NCBI RefSeq assembly: GCF_001883705.2
Contig: NZ_MDEQ02000004.1
Coordinates: 248,001 to 312,000, forward strand
Direction: 5' to 3'
Length of the DNA: 64,000 bases
Source of the DNA: Burkholderia catarinensis
Lineage (GTDB): Bacteria > Pseudomonadota > Gammaproteobacteria > Burkholderiales > Burkholderiaceae
Shown here piece by piece: positions 37,424 to 44,849 of the stretch. The position numbers were made by a program, and so were the translations under genes. A model generated the notes under the pieces. The model did no database searches, was not told the origin of the DNA, and saw only the letters and a program-made list of their open reading frames with translations. Within the stretch, counting starts at the first letter, position 1; each line of letters opens with the position of its first letter.

Positions 37424-38158
37424 TCAGGCGGCGCCGTCCGGGATGAACACGTAGCCGAGGCCCCAGACGGTCTGGATGAAGCGCGGGCTGCCCGGATCCG
37501 GTTCGATCAGCTTGCGCAGGCGCGAGATCTGCACGTCGAGGCTGCGGTCGAACACTTCATATTCACGGCCGCGTGCGAGCTCCATCAGCTTCTCGCGCGA
37601 CAGCGGCTGGCGCGGATGACGTGCGAACACCTTCAGCACCGAGAATTCGCCGGTCGTCAGCGGAATTTCCTGGCCGGACTTCGTCAGCGTGCGCGTGGCG
37701 AGGTTCAGCGAGAACTCGCCGAACTCGAACACCTCGGTGGTTTCCGACGGCGCGCCCGGCAGTTCGGCCGGAGCCTGGCGGCGCAGCACTGCATGAATGC
37801 GCGCGACGAGCTCGCGCGGGTTGAACGGCTTCGGCAGGTAATCGTCGGCACCCATCTCGAGGCCCACGATGCGATCGACGTCCTCGCCCTTCGCGGTGAG
37901 CATGATGATCGGCGTGCGGTCGTTGCTGCCGCGCAGGCGGCGGCAGATCGACAGGCCGTCTTCACCCGGGAGCATCAGGTCGAGCACGAGCAGGTCGAAA
38001 CGCTCGCGTACCCAGAGCTTGTTCATCGCGGTCGCGTTTTCCGCGACATATACGTTGAAACCCTGCTCGCCGAGATAGCGGCGCAGCAGGTCGCGCAGGC
38101 GCGGGTCGTCGTCGACGACGAGAATCTTGGAGGGGTTTTTCGTTTCCATGATCGGCAT
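37424..38158 (-). CDS. risA: Response regulator RisA (OmpR/RstA-like)
   Basis: A 244-residue OmpR-class regulator. The receiver domain has phosphoacceptor aspartate in DLLVLDLMLPGEDG, with the DDDPRLRD acidic pocket and the conserved lysine in YLPKPF. The winged helix follows (residues about 140-235, with TTGEFSVLKVFARHPRQPLSREKLMELA and RLRKLIEPDP...TVWGLGYVFIP). Alternative start 38149 is possible. It precedes risS in an operon, and RstA/OmpR-like boxes lie upstream at 38203-38227, consistent with autoregulation. Confidence 0.9.
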   Translation of the reverse strand: MPIMETKNPSKILVVDDDPRLRDLLRRYLGEQGFNVYVAENATAMNKLWVRERFDLLVLDLMLPGEDGLSICRRLRGSNDRTPIIMLTAKGEDVDRIVGLEMGADDYLPKPFNPRELVARIHAVLRRQAPAELPGAPSETTEVFEFGEFSLNLATRTLTKSGQEIPLTTGEFSVLKVFARHPRQPLSREKLMELARGREYEVFDRSLDVQISRLRKLIEPDPGSPRFIQTVWGLGYVFIPDGAA

Positions 38159-38202
38159 CTTATCGCGAATGGGAATTGGCGCACGGCTACGTATTTTCGT
38201 GC

Positions 38203-38227
38203 GTTACAGTCAGTTACAAAATTTACC
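38203..38227 (-). promoter_or_regulatory. RstA/OmpR-like direct repeats upstream of risA
   Basis: GTTACA at 38203-38208 and 38213-38218 (10 bp apart) and TTTACC at 38222-38227. The paired element TACA-N4-GTTACA resembles the RstA box (TACATNTNGTTACA) and has the 10-bp helical repeat expected of OmpR-family dimers. It lies 45-70 bp upstream of risA. Confidence 0.5.
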
Positions 38228-38240
38228 CGTAGTGTCGCGC

Positions 38241-38275
38241 CGAGTAAAGGCAGGCTATATAGATTCCTTTACTCG
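38241..38275. promoter_or_regulatory. 10-bp inverted repeat between risA and the small exported gene
   Basis: CGAGTAAAGG / CCTTTACTCG, perfect arms at 38241-38250 and 38266-38275 with a 15-base AT-rich loop including TATATA. Likely operator or promoter-overlapping dyad; as RNA it could form a 10-bp stem. Binding protein unknown. Confidence 0.45.
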
Positions 38276-38416
38276 AAGCCGAAATTCGGTAGATACTCCC
38301 CTGCACTCCATCTTTCATCTTTGCACACCCGAATTCCGCAGGGTTTTTCAAGTACCAGAGGTAGCCGGTTGCCGCGTGACGAAGGGAACAAATCGACCAA
38401 AGAAGCGAGGACGGTC

Positions 38417-38695
38417 ATGCGATCTGCACGGATTGCACTGATGCTGACGATCGCGCTTGCCGGTCCATATGCGTCGAACTTCGCGTATGCGCAGCGCTCC
38501 GAGCAGGGCGCACCGTCGCGCAAGCTGCCGCGCGGCAAAGCGCCGCAGTCCGATCATGCCGCCGAGACGACGGTCCGTTCCGCCGTGCCCCCCGATCTCG
38601 AACAGCGCCGCCGCGACGGGCACATGACGCTCGAGGAGCGGCACCTGTTGCGCCAGCACATCGAAGACGCCGTTCGCGAGCTGTACAAGCGCTGA
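38417..38695 (+). CDS. Small exported protein, unknown function
   Basis: A 92-residue protein with a clear signal peptide (MRSARIALMLTIALAGPYASNFAYA, cleavage about residue 25). The mature part is basic (SRKLPRGKAPQSDH) and ends in a charged helix (PPDLEQRRRDGHMTLEERHLLRQHIEDAVRELYKR). This end resembles the small periplasmic RND/UPF-type proteins with a C-terminal LxxHIxxAxxxLY signature often encoded next to DUF1800 genes. There is no transmembrane anchor beyond the signal. It is 129 bp before the DUF1800 gene. Function is not known. Confidence 0.65.
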   Translation: MRSARIALMLTIALAGPYASNFAYAQRSEQGAPSRKLPRGKAPQSDHAAETTVRSAVPPDLEQRRRDGHMTLEERHLLRQHIEDAVRELYKR

Positions 38696-38823
38696 CGCGC
38701 GCCGTCTTTCGCGCTGCGCGGAACACACCGCGCGGAAAGAATTCGTAGCACTTTTTCCGTCAACTTTCGCCTGCCGAATGCCGTTGTACCGGCATCCGCA
38801 CCGCCGGTGCGTTCCGGGAGTCC

Positions 38824-40332
38824 ATGACGATGAAAGCGAACGCTGCCGTACCGGCGCCGTCGCCCACCATGCAGTCGCCGCTCGACGCCGATGATGCGCT
38901 GTTTTTCCTGAGTCGCACCGGTTTTTCTCCCGCGCCCGCCGATGTCGCGCGCGTCGTCGGCATGACGCGCGCGCAGGTCGTGGCCGACACGCTCGGCAGT
39001 GTGCGCCGCGAACCCGTCACGACGTGGCCCGACTGGCTCGGCGAGCTGCCGCCGACGCGCGCGCAGCGGCAGGCGCTGACACCCGACATGCGGAGCGACG
39101 AGCAGCGCGAACGCAATCGCCGCTACGATGCGCTGCGCGCGGCCTGGGTCAACGAGATGGTCGTCACGCCGTCGCCGCTGACCGAGCGCATGACGCTGTT
39201 CTGGCACGGGCACTTCACGTCGGGGCAGGACAAGGTGCCTTACCCGCAGACGATGGCCGCGCAGAACGCGCTGTTTCGCCGCGAGGCGCTCGGCAACTTC
39301 GGCACGCTGCTGCACGCGGTCGCGAAGGATCCGGCGATGCTGCAGTATCTCGACGGCGCGAGCAATCGCAAGGGGCGCCCGAACGAGAATTTCGCGCGCG
39401 AGGTGATGGAGCTGTTCACGCTCGGCGAAGGGCATTACACGCAGTACGACGTGACCGAAGCCGCGCGGGCGATGACGGGCTGGACGATCGATCCCGATAC
39501 GCTGCGCTTCGAAGCGCGGCCGGAATGGCACGATGCGGGCGACAAGACGATCCTCGGCGAAACGGGGCCGTTCGACGGCGACGGCTTTCTCGACATCCTG
39601 CTGAAGCGGCCGGGCACCGCGCGCTTCATCGTCGGCAAGCTGTGGCGCGAGTTCGTGTCCGATACGCCCGACCCGGGCGCACTCGATAGCGTGGCCGAAC
39701 GGTTTCGCGCGAGCGGCTACGACATTCGCGTGGCGCTCGCCGCGCTGTGGTCGACCGACGCGTTCTGGGATCCGCGCAACCGCGGCGTGCTTGTCAAGTC
39801 GCCGGTGGAATTCGTCGTCGGGTCGGTGCGGCTGTTCGACGTCGCGTACGGCGATCCGCAGATGCTCGCGAACACCGTGCGCACGCTCGGGCAAAACCTG
39901 TTCTACCCGCCGAACGTGAAGGGCTGGCCGGGCGGCGCACTGTGGATCAACAGCACCACGCTGCTCGCGCGCAAGCAGTTCGTCGAGCAACTTTTCCGCG
40001 CGACCGAGACGGCCGGCATGCGCTCGCCTGCCCGTGCGGCGGCGCCGCCGCCGAACGCGCGTGCGCACGCGATGCCGGTGGTCGACACGGCGTCCGCCGC
40101 CGGCACGCGCGGCACGCCCGCGAAGCCGGTGCGCGGCGGCTTGCGTTTCGACCTCGAACGCTGGCTTGCACAGTATCGTGCGCGGCCGCAGGCGATCGCG
40201 GGATTGTCGACCGAGCTCCAGCTGCAGCACGCGGTGCTGCAGCTTTCGCCGGTCGCGGCGATCGATACGGATTCGACCGGCAGCGCGTATCTCGAGGCGC
40301 TGCTGATGGATCCGGCCTATCAACTGAAATGA
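38824..40332 (+). CDS. DUF1800 family protein
   Basis: A 502-residue protein of the DUF1800 family, without known activity. The family pattern is present: LDADDALFFLSRTGFSPAPADV at the N terminus, then LTERMTLFWHGHFTSGQDK, FAREVMELFTLGEGHYTQYDVTEAARAMTGWT and GRPNENFAREV. No signal peptide is seen, though the family is usually exported. It is followed after 67 bp by a DUF1501 gene; this pair is conserved widely in bacteria and thought to act together at the cell envelope. Start 38824 or the ATG 6 bases later is equally likely. Confidence 0.85.
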   Translation: MTMKANAAVPAPSPTMQSPLDADDALFFLSRTGFSPAPADVARVVGMTRAQVVADTLGSVRREPVTTWPDWLGELPPTRAQRQALTPDMRSDEQRERNRRYDALRAAWVNEMVVTPSPLTERMTLFWHGHFTSGQDKVPYPQTMAAQNALFRREALGNFGTLLHAVAKDPAMLQYLDGASNRKGRPNENFAREVMELFTLGEGHYTQYDVTEAARAMTGWTIDPDTLRFEARPEWHDAGDKTILGETGPFDGDGFLDILLKRPGTARFIVGKLWREFVSDTPDPGALDSVAERFRASGYDIRVALAALWSTDAFWDPRNRGVLVKSPVEFVVGSVRLFDVAYGDPQMLANTVRTLGQNLFYPPNVKGWPGGALWINSTTLLARKQFVEQLFRATETAGMRSPARAAAPPPNARAHAMPVVDTASAAGTRGTPAKPVRGGLRFDLERWLAQYRARPQAIAGLSTELQLQHAVLQLSPVAAIDTDSTGSAYLEALLMDPAYQLK

Positions 40333-40399
40333 TGCAAACGACGACGACGCGGGAAGTCGCTGCGGCAAAGGTGCCGGGCGGCGAACCAAAGGATGCGCG

Positions 40400-41620
40400 A
40401 TGAACCGACGTGATTTTCTGGCGCTGACGGGCGCTGCGGCCGCCGCCGGCGTGTCGCTGTGGCAAGCGCCCGCGATGGCGGCTGCCGCGACGCAGGCGGG
40501 ACGGCAAGCGGCGGCCGGGTATGCGAACGTGCTGATTCTCGTCGAGCTGAAGGGCGGCAACGACGGCCTCAACACGGTGGTGCCGTACGCGGACCCGTTG
40601 TACTACCAGTTCCGGCGCAGCATCGGCATCAAGCGCGAGCAGGTGCTGCAGCTCGACGCGCACACGGGGCTGCACCCGTCGCTCGCGCCGCTGATGCCGT
40701 TGTGGCGCGACGGGCAGGTCGCGGTCGTGCAGGGCGTCGGCTATCCGCAGCCGAACCTGTCGCATTTCCGCTCGATCGAGATCTGGGATACCGCGTCGCG
40801 CTCGGACCAGTATCTGCACGAAGGCTGGCTCACGCGCACGTTCGCGCAGGCGCCCGTGCCGCCCGGTTTCGCGGCGGACGGCGTCGTGCTCGGCAGCGCC
40901 GAGATGGGGCCGCTCGCGAACGGCGCGCGCGCGATCGCGCTCGTCAATCCCGCGCAGTTCATCCGGGCGGCCCGGCTCGCCGAGCCGTCGTCGCTGCGCG
41001 AGCAGAACCCGGCGCTCGCGCACATCATCGACGTCGAGAACGATATCGTGAAGGCGGCCGACCGGCTGCGTCCGCGCGGCGGGATGCGCGAATTCAAGAC
41101 GGTATTTCCGGCCGGCGCGTTCGGCACGTCAGTCAAGACCGCGATGCAGGTGCTGGCCGCCTGCGAGGCGTCCGGGCCCGGCACGCAGGATGGCGTCGCG
41201 GTGTTGCGCCTGACGCTCAACGGTTTCGACACGCACCAGAACCAGCCGGGGCAGCAGGCCGCGCTGCTCAAGCAGTTCGCGGAAGGGATGAGCGCGATGC
41301 GCGGCGCATTGATCGAACTCGGGCGCTGGAACCAGACGCTCGTGATGACGTATGCGGAATTCGGGCGGCGCGTGCGCGAGAACCAGAGCAACGGCACCGA
41401 TCACGGCACGGCCGCGCCGCATTTCGTGATGGGCGGCCGCGTGGCCGGCGGGCTGTACGGTGCGCCGCCGGCGCTCGGGCGGCTCGACGGCAACGGCAAC
41501 CTGCCGGTCGCCGTCGATTTCCGCCAGCTTTACGCGACCGTGCTCGGGCCGTGGTGGGGCCTCGACGCGACGCACGTGCTGCAGCAGCGCTTCGACACGC
41601 TGCCGTTGTTGAAGGCGTGA
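40400..41620 (+). CDS. DUF1501 family, Tat-exported sulfatase-like protein
   Basis: A 406-residue DUF1501 protein, which has an alkaline-phosphatase/sulfatase-like fold. The N-terminal MNRRDFLALTGAAAA is a twin-arginine (Tat) signal. Family residues include LVELKGGNDGLNTVVPYADP, HPSLAPLMPLWRDGQVAVVQGVGYPQPNLSHFRS and TYAEFGRRVREN with DHGTAAPHFVMG, the last two with likely metal ligands. It is the partner of the preceding DUF1800 gene. It ends 10 bp before the convergent squalene-synthase-like gene. Confidence 0.88.
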   Translation: MNRRDFLALTGAAAAAGVSLWQAPAMAAAATQAGRQAAAGYANVLILVELKGGNDGLNTVVPYADPLYYQFRRSIGIKREQVLQLDAHTGLHPSLAPLMPLWRDGQVAVVQGVGYPQPNLSHFRSIEIWDTASRSDQYLHEGWLTRTFAQAPVPPGFAADGVVLGSAEMGPLANGARAIALVNPAQFIRAARLAEPSSLREQNPALAHIIDVENDIVKAADRLRPRGGMREFKTVFPAGAFGTSVKTAMQVLAACEASGPGTQDGVAVLRLTLNGFDTHQNQPGQQAALLKQFAEGMSAMRGALIELGRWNQTLVMTYAEFGRRVRENQSNGTDHGTAAPHFVMGGRVAGGLYGAPPALGRLDGNGNLPVAVDFRQLYATVLGPWWGLDATHVLQQRFDTLPLLKA

Positions 41621-41630
41621 TGCGTCAGGG

Positions 41631-42464
41631 TCAGCGCCGGCGCGCGCCACGCCACGTGACCCACAGCTTGCGGATCGGCGTCAGCGCGATGCGCTGGTGC
41701 AGCACCTGGTAGCCGTCGCGCTCGATTTCGTCGAGCAGCGAGCCGGCCAGTGCGATCTGCGCGCGCAGCGTGCGCTGCGCTCGGCGTTCGGATGCGGGGA
41801 TCGCCGCTGCGGCGGCCGCAAGCGCTTCGCGCGCACGGGCCGTCTGGAATTGCAGCAGTTCGGTGAAGGCCGGGCTGTAGCGGCGGTTCAGCAGATCGGC
41901 CGCGGTCACGTTGTAGCGCTGCAGTTCATCGATCGGCAGATAGATGCGGCCGTGGCGCGCGTCGTTGCCGAGTTCCTGCACGAATTGCGCGAGCATCAGC
42001 GCGCGGCCGGCGTCCGCGGCCCATGGCTGCGGGTCGGCCGGGTTCGCCGCGCTTGCGCGCGCGACCAGCGACGCGAAGGTGCCGCCGACCTGCGCGACGT
42101 AGCGCTGCAGGTTCGCGAAATCGAGGTAGCGCGCCTGTTCGAGGTCCATCCCGTAACCGTTGACGAGCGTGCGCAACGCGTCGGTCTCGGCGGCGATCGC
42201 CGGATGATGCTGTGCGAGCGCCTTCGTGACCGGGTGCGACGGCTGCCCGTCGGCCAGCGCCGCGAGTTCCTTGTGCCACCACGCGAGCTTCGTGTGGCCG
42301 ATGGTCGGGTCGCTGGTTTCCTTGACGGTTTCCTCGAGTTCGCGGCGCAGCGCGAACAGCGCCGTCAGGCGCGGCTGCGTGGCAAGCGGCGCCTGGCGCA
42401 GCGCGTAGTAGACGCTGGAGCCCGCGGGGGCGGCCTTTTGCTGACAGTAGTCGTCGAAGTTCAC
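41631..42464 (-). CDS. Squalene/phytoene synthase-like protein with degraded catalytic motifs
   Basis: A 277-residue all-helical protein of the squalene/phytoene synthase family by overall pattern (HTKLAWWHKELAALADG and ARHGRIYLPIDELQRYN). However, the DDxxD-type motif normally seen as REVDDVVDE reads RRELEETVKE here, and the second, normally RDVGEDARRGR, reads QELGNDARHGR. Acidic ligands are replaced by Glu, Asn or Lys, so it may not be an active synthase; a non-catalytic role like the mitochondrial NDUFAF6 family is possible. The GTG at 42464 is the likely start. It converges on the DUF1501 gene. Confidence 0.65.
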   Translation of the reverse strand: MNFDDYCQQKAAPAGSSVYYALRQAPLATQPRLTALFALRRELEETVKETSDPTIGHTKLAWWHKELAALADGQPSHPVTKALAQHHPAIAAETDALRTLVNGYGMDLEQARYLDFANLQRYVAQVGGTFASLVARASAANPADPQPWAADAGRALMLAQFVQELGNDARHGRIYLPIDELQRYNVTAADLLNRRYSPAFTELLQFQTARAREALAAAAAAIPASERRAQRTLRAQIALAGSLLDEIERDGYQVLHQRIALTPIRKLWVTWRGARRR

Positions 42465-42591
42465 GGGCGGAATCGTGTGGGGGCGGGTTCGGGGGACACG
42501 CGGCGGCGTGGTGCCGAAACGTCGAGCGCGGCATTCTAGCACCGCTGCACGACGGGTGCCGGCAGGGCGAGACAAGGCCGTACGGATCGGG

Positions 42592-42597
42592 TAGAAT
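42592..42597 (+). promoter_or_regulatory. Candidate -10 upstream of tRNA-Leu
   Basis: TAGAAT lies 17 bases after GAGACA (about 42569-42574), a weak -35. It is about 105 bp before tRNA-Leu, so a leader would be processed. Position is suggestive only. Confidence 0.3.
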
Positions 42598-42701
42598 CTC
42601 GCGCTCGCCTGATCGGGTGTGCCGGTTTTCAGGCCAGCACGATGTCCCGGGCGCGTGGAGAACGTATCTTGCGTGCCGCGCGGTCAGGCGACAGAAAATA
42701 C

Positions 42702-42788
42702 GCGTGAGTGGCGAAATTGGTAGACGCACCAGGTTTAGGTCCTGACGCCCGCAAGGGTGTGCCGGTTCGAGTCCGGCCTCACGCACCA
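42702..42788 (+). tRNA. tRNA-Leu(TAG)
   Basis: An 87-nt class II tRNA with a long variable arm. Acceptor stem GCGTGAG / CTCACGC, D-arm containing AAATTGGTAGAC, anticodon loop TTTAGGT giving TAG (leucine, CUA/CUN), T-loop GGTTCGAGTCC, and encoded CCA. The anticodon stem has one mismatch at its outer pair. Followed by a strong hairpin terminator. Confidence 0.95.
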
Positions 42789-42823
42789 GAAGTCGGACGC
42801 GCCCCTGCCCGGGGCCGTTCACG

Positions 42824-42861
42824 AAAAAGCGCTGCCGGTCGGCTGACCGCAGCGCTTTTTT
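42824..42861 (+). terminator. Terminator after tRNA-Leu
   Basis: Stem AAAAAGCGCTG..CGGTC / GACCG..CAGCGCTTTTTT with one bulged base and a GGCT loop, followed by a T tract. It ends the tRNA transcript 36 bp after its 3' end. Confidence 0.8.
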
Positions 42862-42982
42862 GTTGATGCCGGCTCCGCCGGGTATGCAGACCGCGCACAA
42901 GCCCGTACACGAAGGATCGAGCCGCGTGTAATATCGTGCTCACTTTTCATAGAAGAAGCACAATCACACCGCGGGGCCGCCG

Positions 42983-43276
42983 ATGAAAAACACCGTACGT
43001 ATCCCGATTTCCGTCCTGACGCTGATGCTGGTTGCGCCGGTATTTGCCAATACGCCTGCCGACAACATCGCATGGAGTGCCAAATCCGTGCAGACGGTTG
43101 CATCGCCGTCGGCGTGCTCCGCGTACTCGGGGCGGGTGGCGTCGAGCGGCGAGCCGCTGTCGACCGAGAGCGTGCTGAAAGCGCTCGGTACGTCGCTGGC
43201 CGGCGCCGCGCTGGGCGCCGTCGCCGGCGGATATCAGGGCGCAGCCCCCAATCCGTGCCCGCGTCCCGGCCTGTGA
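42983..43276 (+). CDS. Small exported protein with glycine-zipper tail
   Basis: A 97-residue protein with a signal peptide (ISVLTLMLVAPVFA, cleavage about residue 22). The mature part is mostly Ser/Ala-rich, with two spaced cysteines, and a hydrophobic glycine-zipper near the C terminus (GTSLAGAALGAVAGGYQGAAPNPCP). I do not recognise the family. A role at the envelope is plausible. The start at 42983 follows GGGGC. The gene ends before a strong hairpin. Confidence 0.6.
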   Translation: MKNTVRIPISVLTLMLVAPVFANTPADNIAWSAKSVQTVASPSACSAYSGRVASSGEPLSTESVLKALGTSLAGAALGAVAGGYQGAAPNPCPRPGL

Positions 43277-43333
43277 CCGGCTCGCAAGCGAACCGCTGGG
43301 CTCACCGCTTCACCTGAAAACAAGTTCGATGAC

Positions 43334-43364
43334 AAGCGCCGCGCGTCGCCCGACCGCGGCGCTT
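43334..43364. terminator. Hairpin between convergent small genes
   Basis: Arms AAGCGCCGCG / CGCGGCGCTT of 10 bp, extendable outward by GACA / TTGTC, with an 11-base loop. It lies between the two converging small genes and could end transcription in both directions, though T tracts are short. Confidence 0.5.
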
Positions 43365-43381
43365 TGTCGTTTCCGGCGCGT

Positions 43382-43612
43382 TTACTCCCAGAAGCTCCGG
43401 ATCGCGACCGCCACGATCACCGGCACCGAGAACACCAGCGGAATCGCGAAATACTGCGCTTCGCGATCGACGACCCAGCTATAGATCACCCACGCCGCGC
43501 CGATCGCGAACGTGATGAGGCCGACCGTCACGGCGGCGATGTTCAGGGCCAGCTTCGAAGGCTGGCGGCGCGTTTTGGCGTTGTCGTTGTTATCGCGCGG
43601 GGACGATTTCAT
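43382..43612 (-). CDS. Small membrane protein with two hydrophobic helices
   Basis: A 76-residue protein. A basic N-terminal tail of about 20 residues is followed by two transmembrane-like segments (LALNIAAVTVGLITFAIGAAWVIYSW and YFAIPLVFSVPVIVAVAIRSFW). No known family was recognised. Its start has GAGGA-like sequence upstream and codon use matches the window. It sits between a hairpin and the deacetylase gene. Confidence 0.6.
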   Translation of the reverse strand: MKSSPRDNNDNAKTRRQPSKLALNIAAVTVGLITFAIGAAWVIYSWVVDREAQYFAIPLVFSVPVIVAVAIRSFWE

Positions 43613-43723
43613 CGGAAGAGTGCGGCCGTGGGCCGGAACAGGGGTAAAAGCACAGGAAACCCCATCCGCACGGATCGCGCAAGGGCCGGCGCGGGCCGGC
43701 CCGGTTTCATCGCTTCCCGCGCG

Positions 43724-44833
43724 TTACAACCCGAACGATGCCGCCAGTTCGTCGAGCAGTTCGCGCTGGAACGCGACGAACCGCTCGCCCGGCTGCTGCG
43801 AGATCGCGAGGTCGAGCATCGGATCGGCGACGTCGGTGCGAATGCCGGCCAGTTCCTCGACGATCGCGAGCCCGCAGAACGGTACATAGGCCTCCGAATA
43901 GCCGCCTTCGTGAACGATCGCGAGCCGCCCGCCGCAATGGCGCTGTGCGGCCTCCTTCACCGCGCGCGTCATGGACCGGTAGCTGTCGGTATGCAGCTGC
44001 ATGCGCGCGAGCGGATCGACCGCGCTCGCGTCGAGGCCGCTTGCGACGACGATCAGCTCGGGCCGGAAACGCACCAGCGCCGGCAGCACGATCCGCTCGA
44101 ACGCGTAGCGATACGCGTCGTCGCCGCTGCCCGCGAGCAGCGGCACGTTCAGGTTCGCGCCGACACCCGCGCCTTCGCCGCGATCGTCCGCGCCGCTGTA
44201 GCCGGGCGGGAAGCAGCGGTCCTGGTGCAGCGAGATGGTCAGCGTGTCCGGATCGTCGTAGTAGATCGACTGCGTGCCGTTGCCGTGATGGACGTCCCAG
44301 TCGATCACCGCGACGCGTTCGATGCCGTGCTTCGCGCGGGCGGCCTCGATCGCGATCGGGATGTTCGCCAGCATGCAGAAGCCCATCGGGCGGTCGCGCA
44401 GGCAGTGATGGCCGGGCGGCCGCGACAGCGAGAACGCATTGGCCGCGCGCTCGCCGACGACCGTATCGATCGCCGCGATCGCGAGGCCGGCCGACAGTGC
44501 GGCGATCTCGTAGCTGCCCTTGCCGAACGGCGCGAGATCGCCGAGGTCGCCGCCGTTCGCGTCGCTGAGGGCGCGGAACGCGTCGAGATAGTGCGCCGGA
44601 TGAATGCGCAGCAGGTCGGCCGTCGAGGCCGGCGCGGCACCGCGCAGGTCGAGCTGTGCGGCCAGGCCCGAGGCTTGCACGAGCGACAGGAAGCGGCGCT
44701 TCGAATCGGGCGATTCCGCGTAGCCCGCGCTCGACGGCGGCTGGACCCACCCGCCGACCGGGAAGAACAGCGCGTGCGTGCCGCCGGTATGCCAGAAAGT
44801 GCGTTCGTCGGTGAAGAAGGCAGTGCGATTCAT
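43724..44833 (-). CDS. Class II histone-deacetylase-like amidohydrolase
   Basis: A 369-residue zinc hydrolase of the arginase/deacetylase fold; bacterial members include acetylpolyamine amidohydrolases and HDAH. Zinc ligands and catalytic residues are intact: SLSRPPGHHCLRDR, VAVIDWDVHHGNGTQSIYYDD, VVASGLDASAVDPLARM and IVHEGGYSEAYVPFCGL. It is cytoplasmic. The substrate cannot be read; acetylated polyamines or other acetylated amines are likely. It is the last gene of a porin-MFS-deacetylase unit, 16 bp after the MFS gene, so the substrate is probably an imported acetylated compound. Confidence 0.88.
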   Translation of the reverse strand: MNRTAFFTDERTFWHTGGTHALFFPVGGWVQPPSSAGYAESPDSKRRFLSLVQASGLAAQLDLRGAAPASTADLLRIHPAHYLDAFRALSDANGGDLGDLAPFGKGSYEIAALSAGLAIAAIDTVVGERAANAFSLSRPPGHHCLRDRPMGFCMLANIPIAIEAARAKHGIERVAVIDWDVHHGNGTQSIYYDDPDTLTISLHQDRCFPPGYSGADDRGEGAGVGANLNVPLLAGSGDDAYRYAFERIVLPALVRFRPELIVVASGLDASAVDPLARMQLHTDSYRSMTRAVKEAAQRHCGGRLAIVHEGGYSEAYVPFCGLAIVEELAGIRTDVADPMLDLAISQQPGERFVAFQRELLDELAASFGL

Positions 44834-44849
44834 GGATGTGCGTGAGCTG

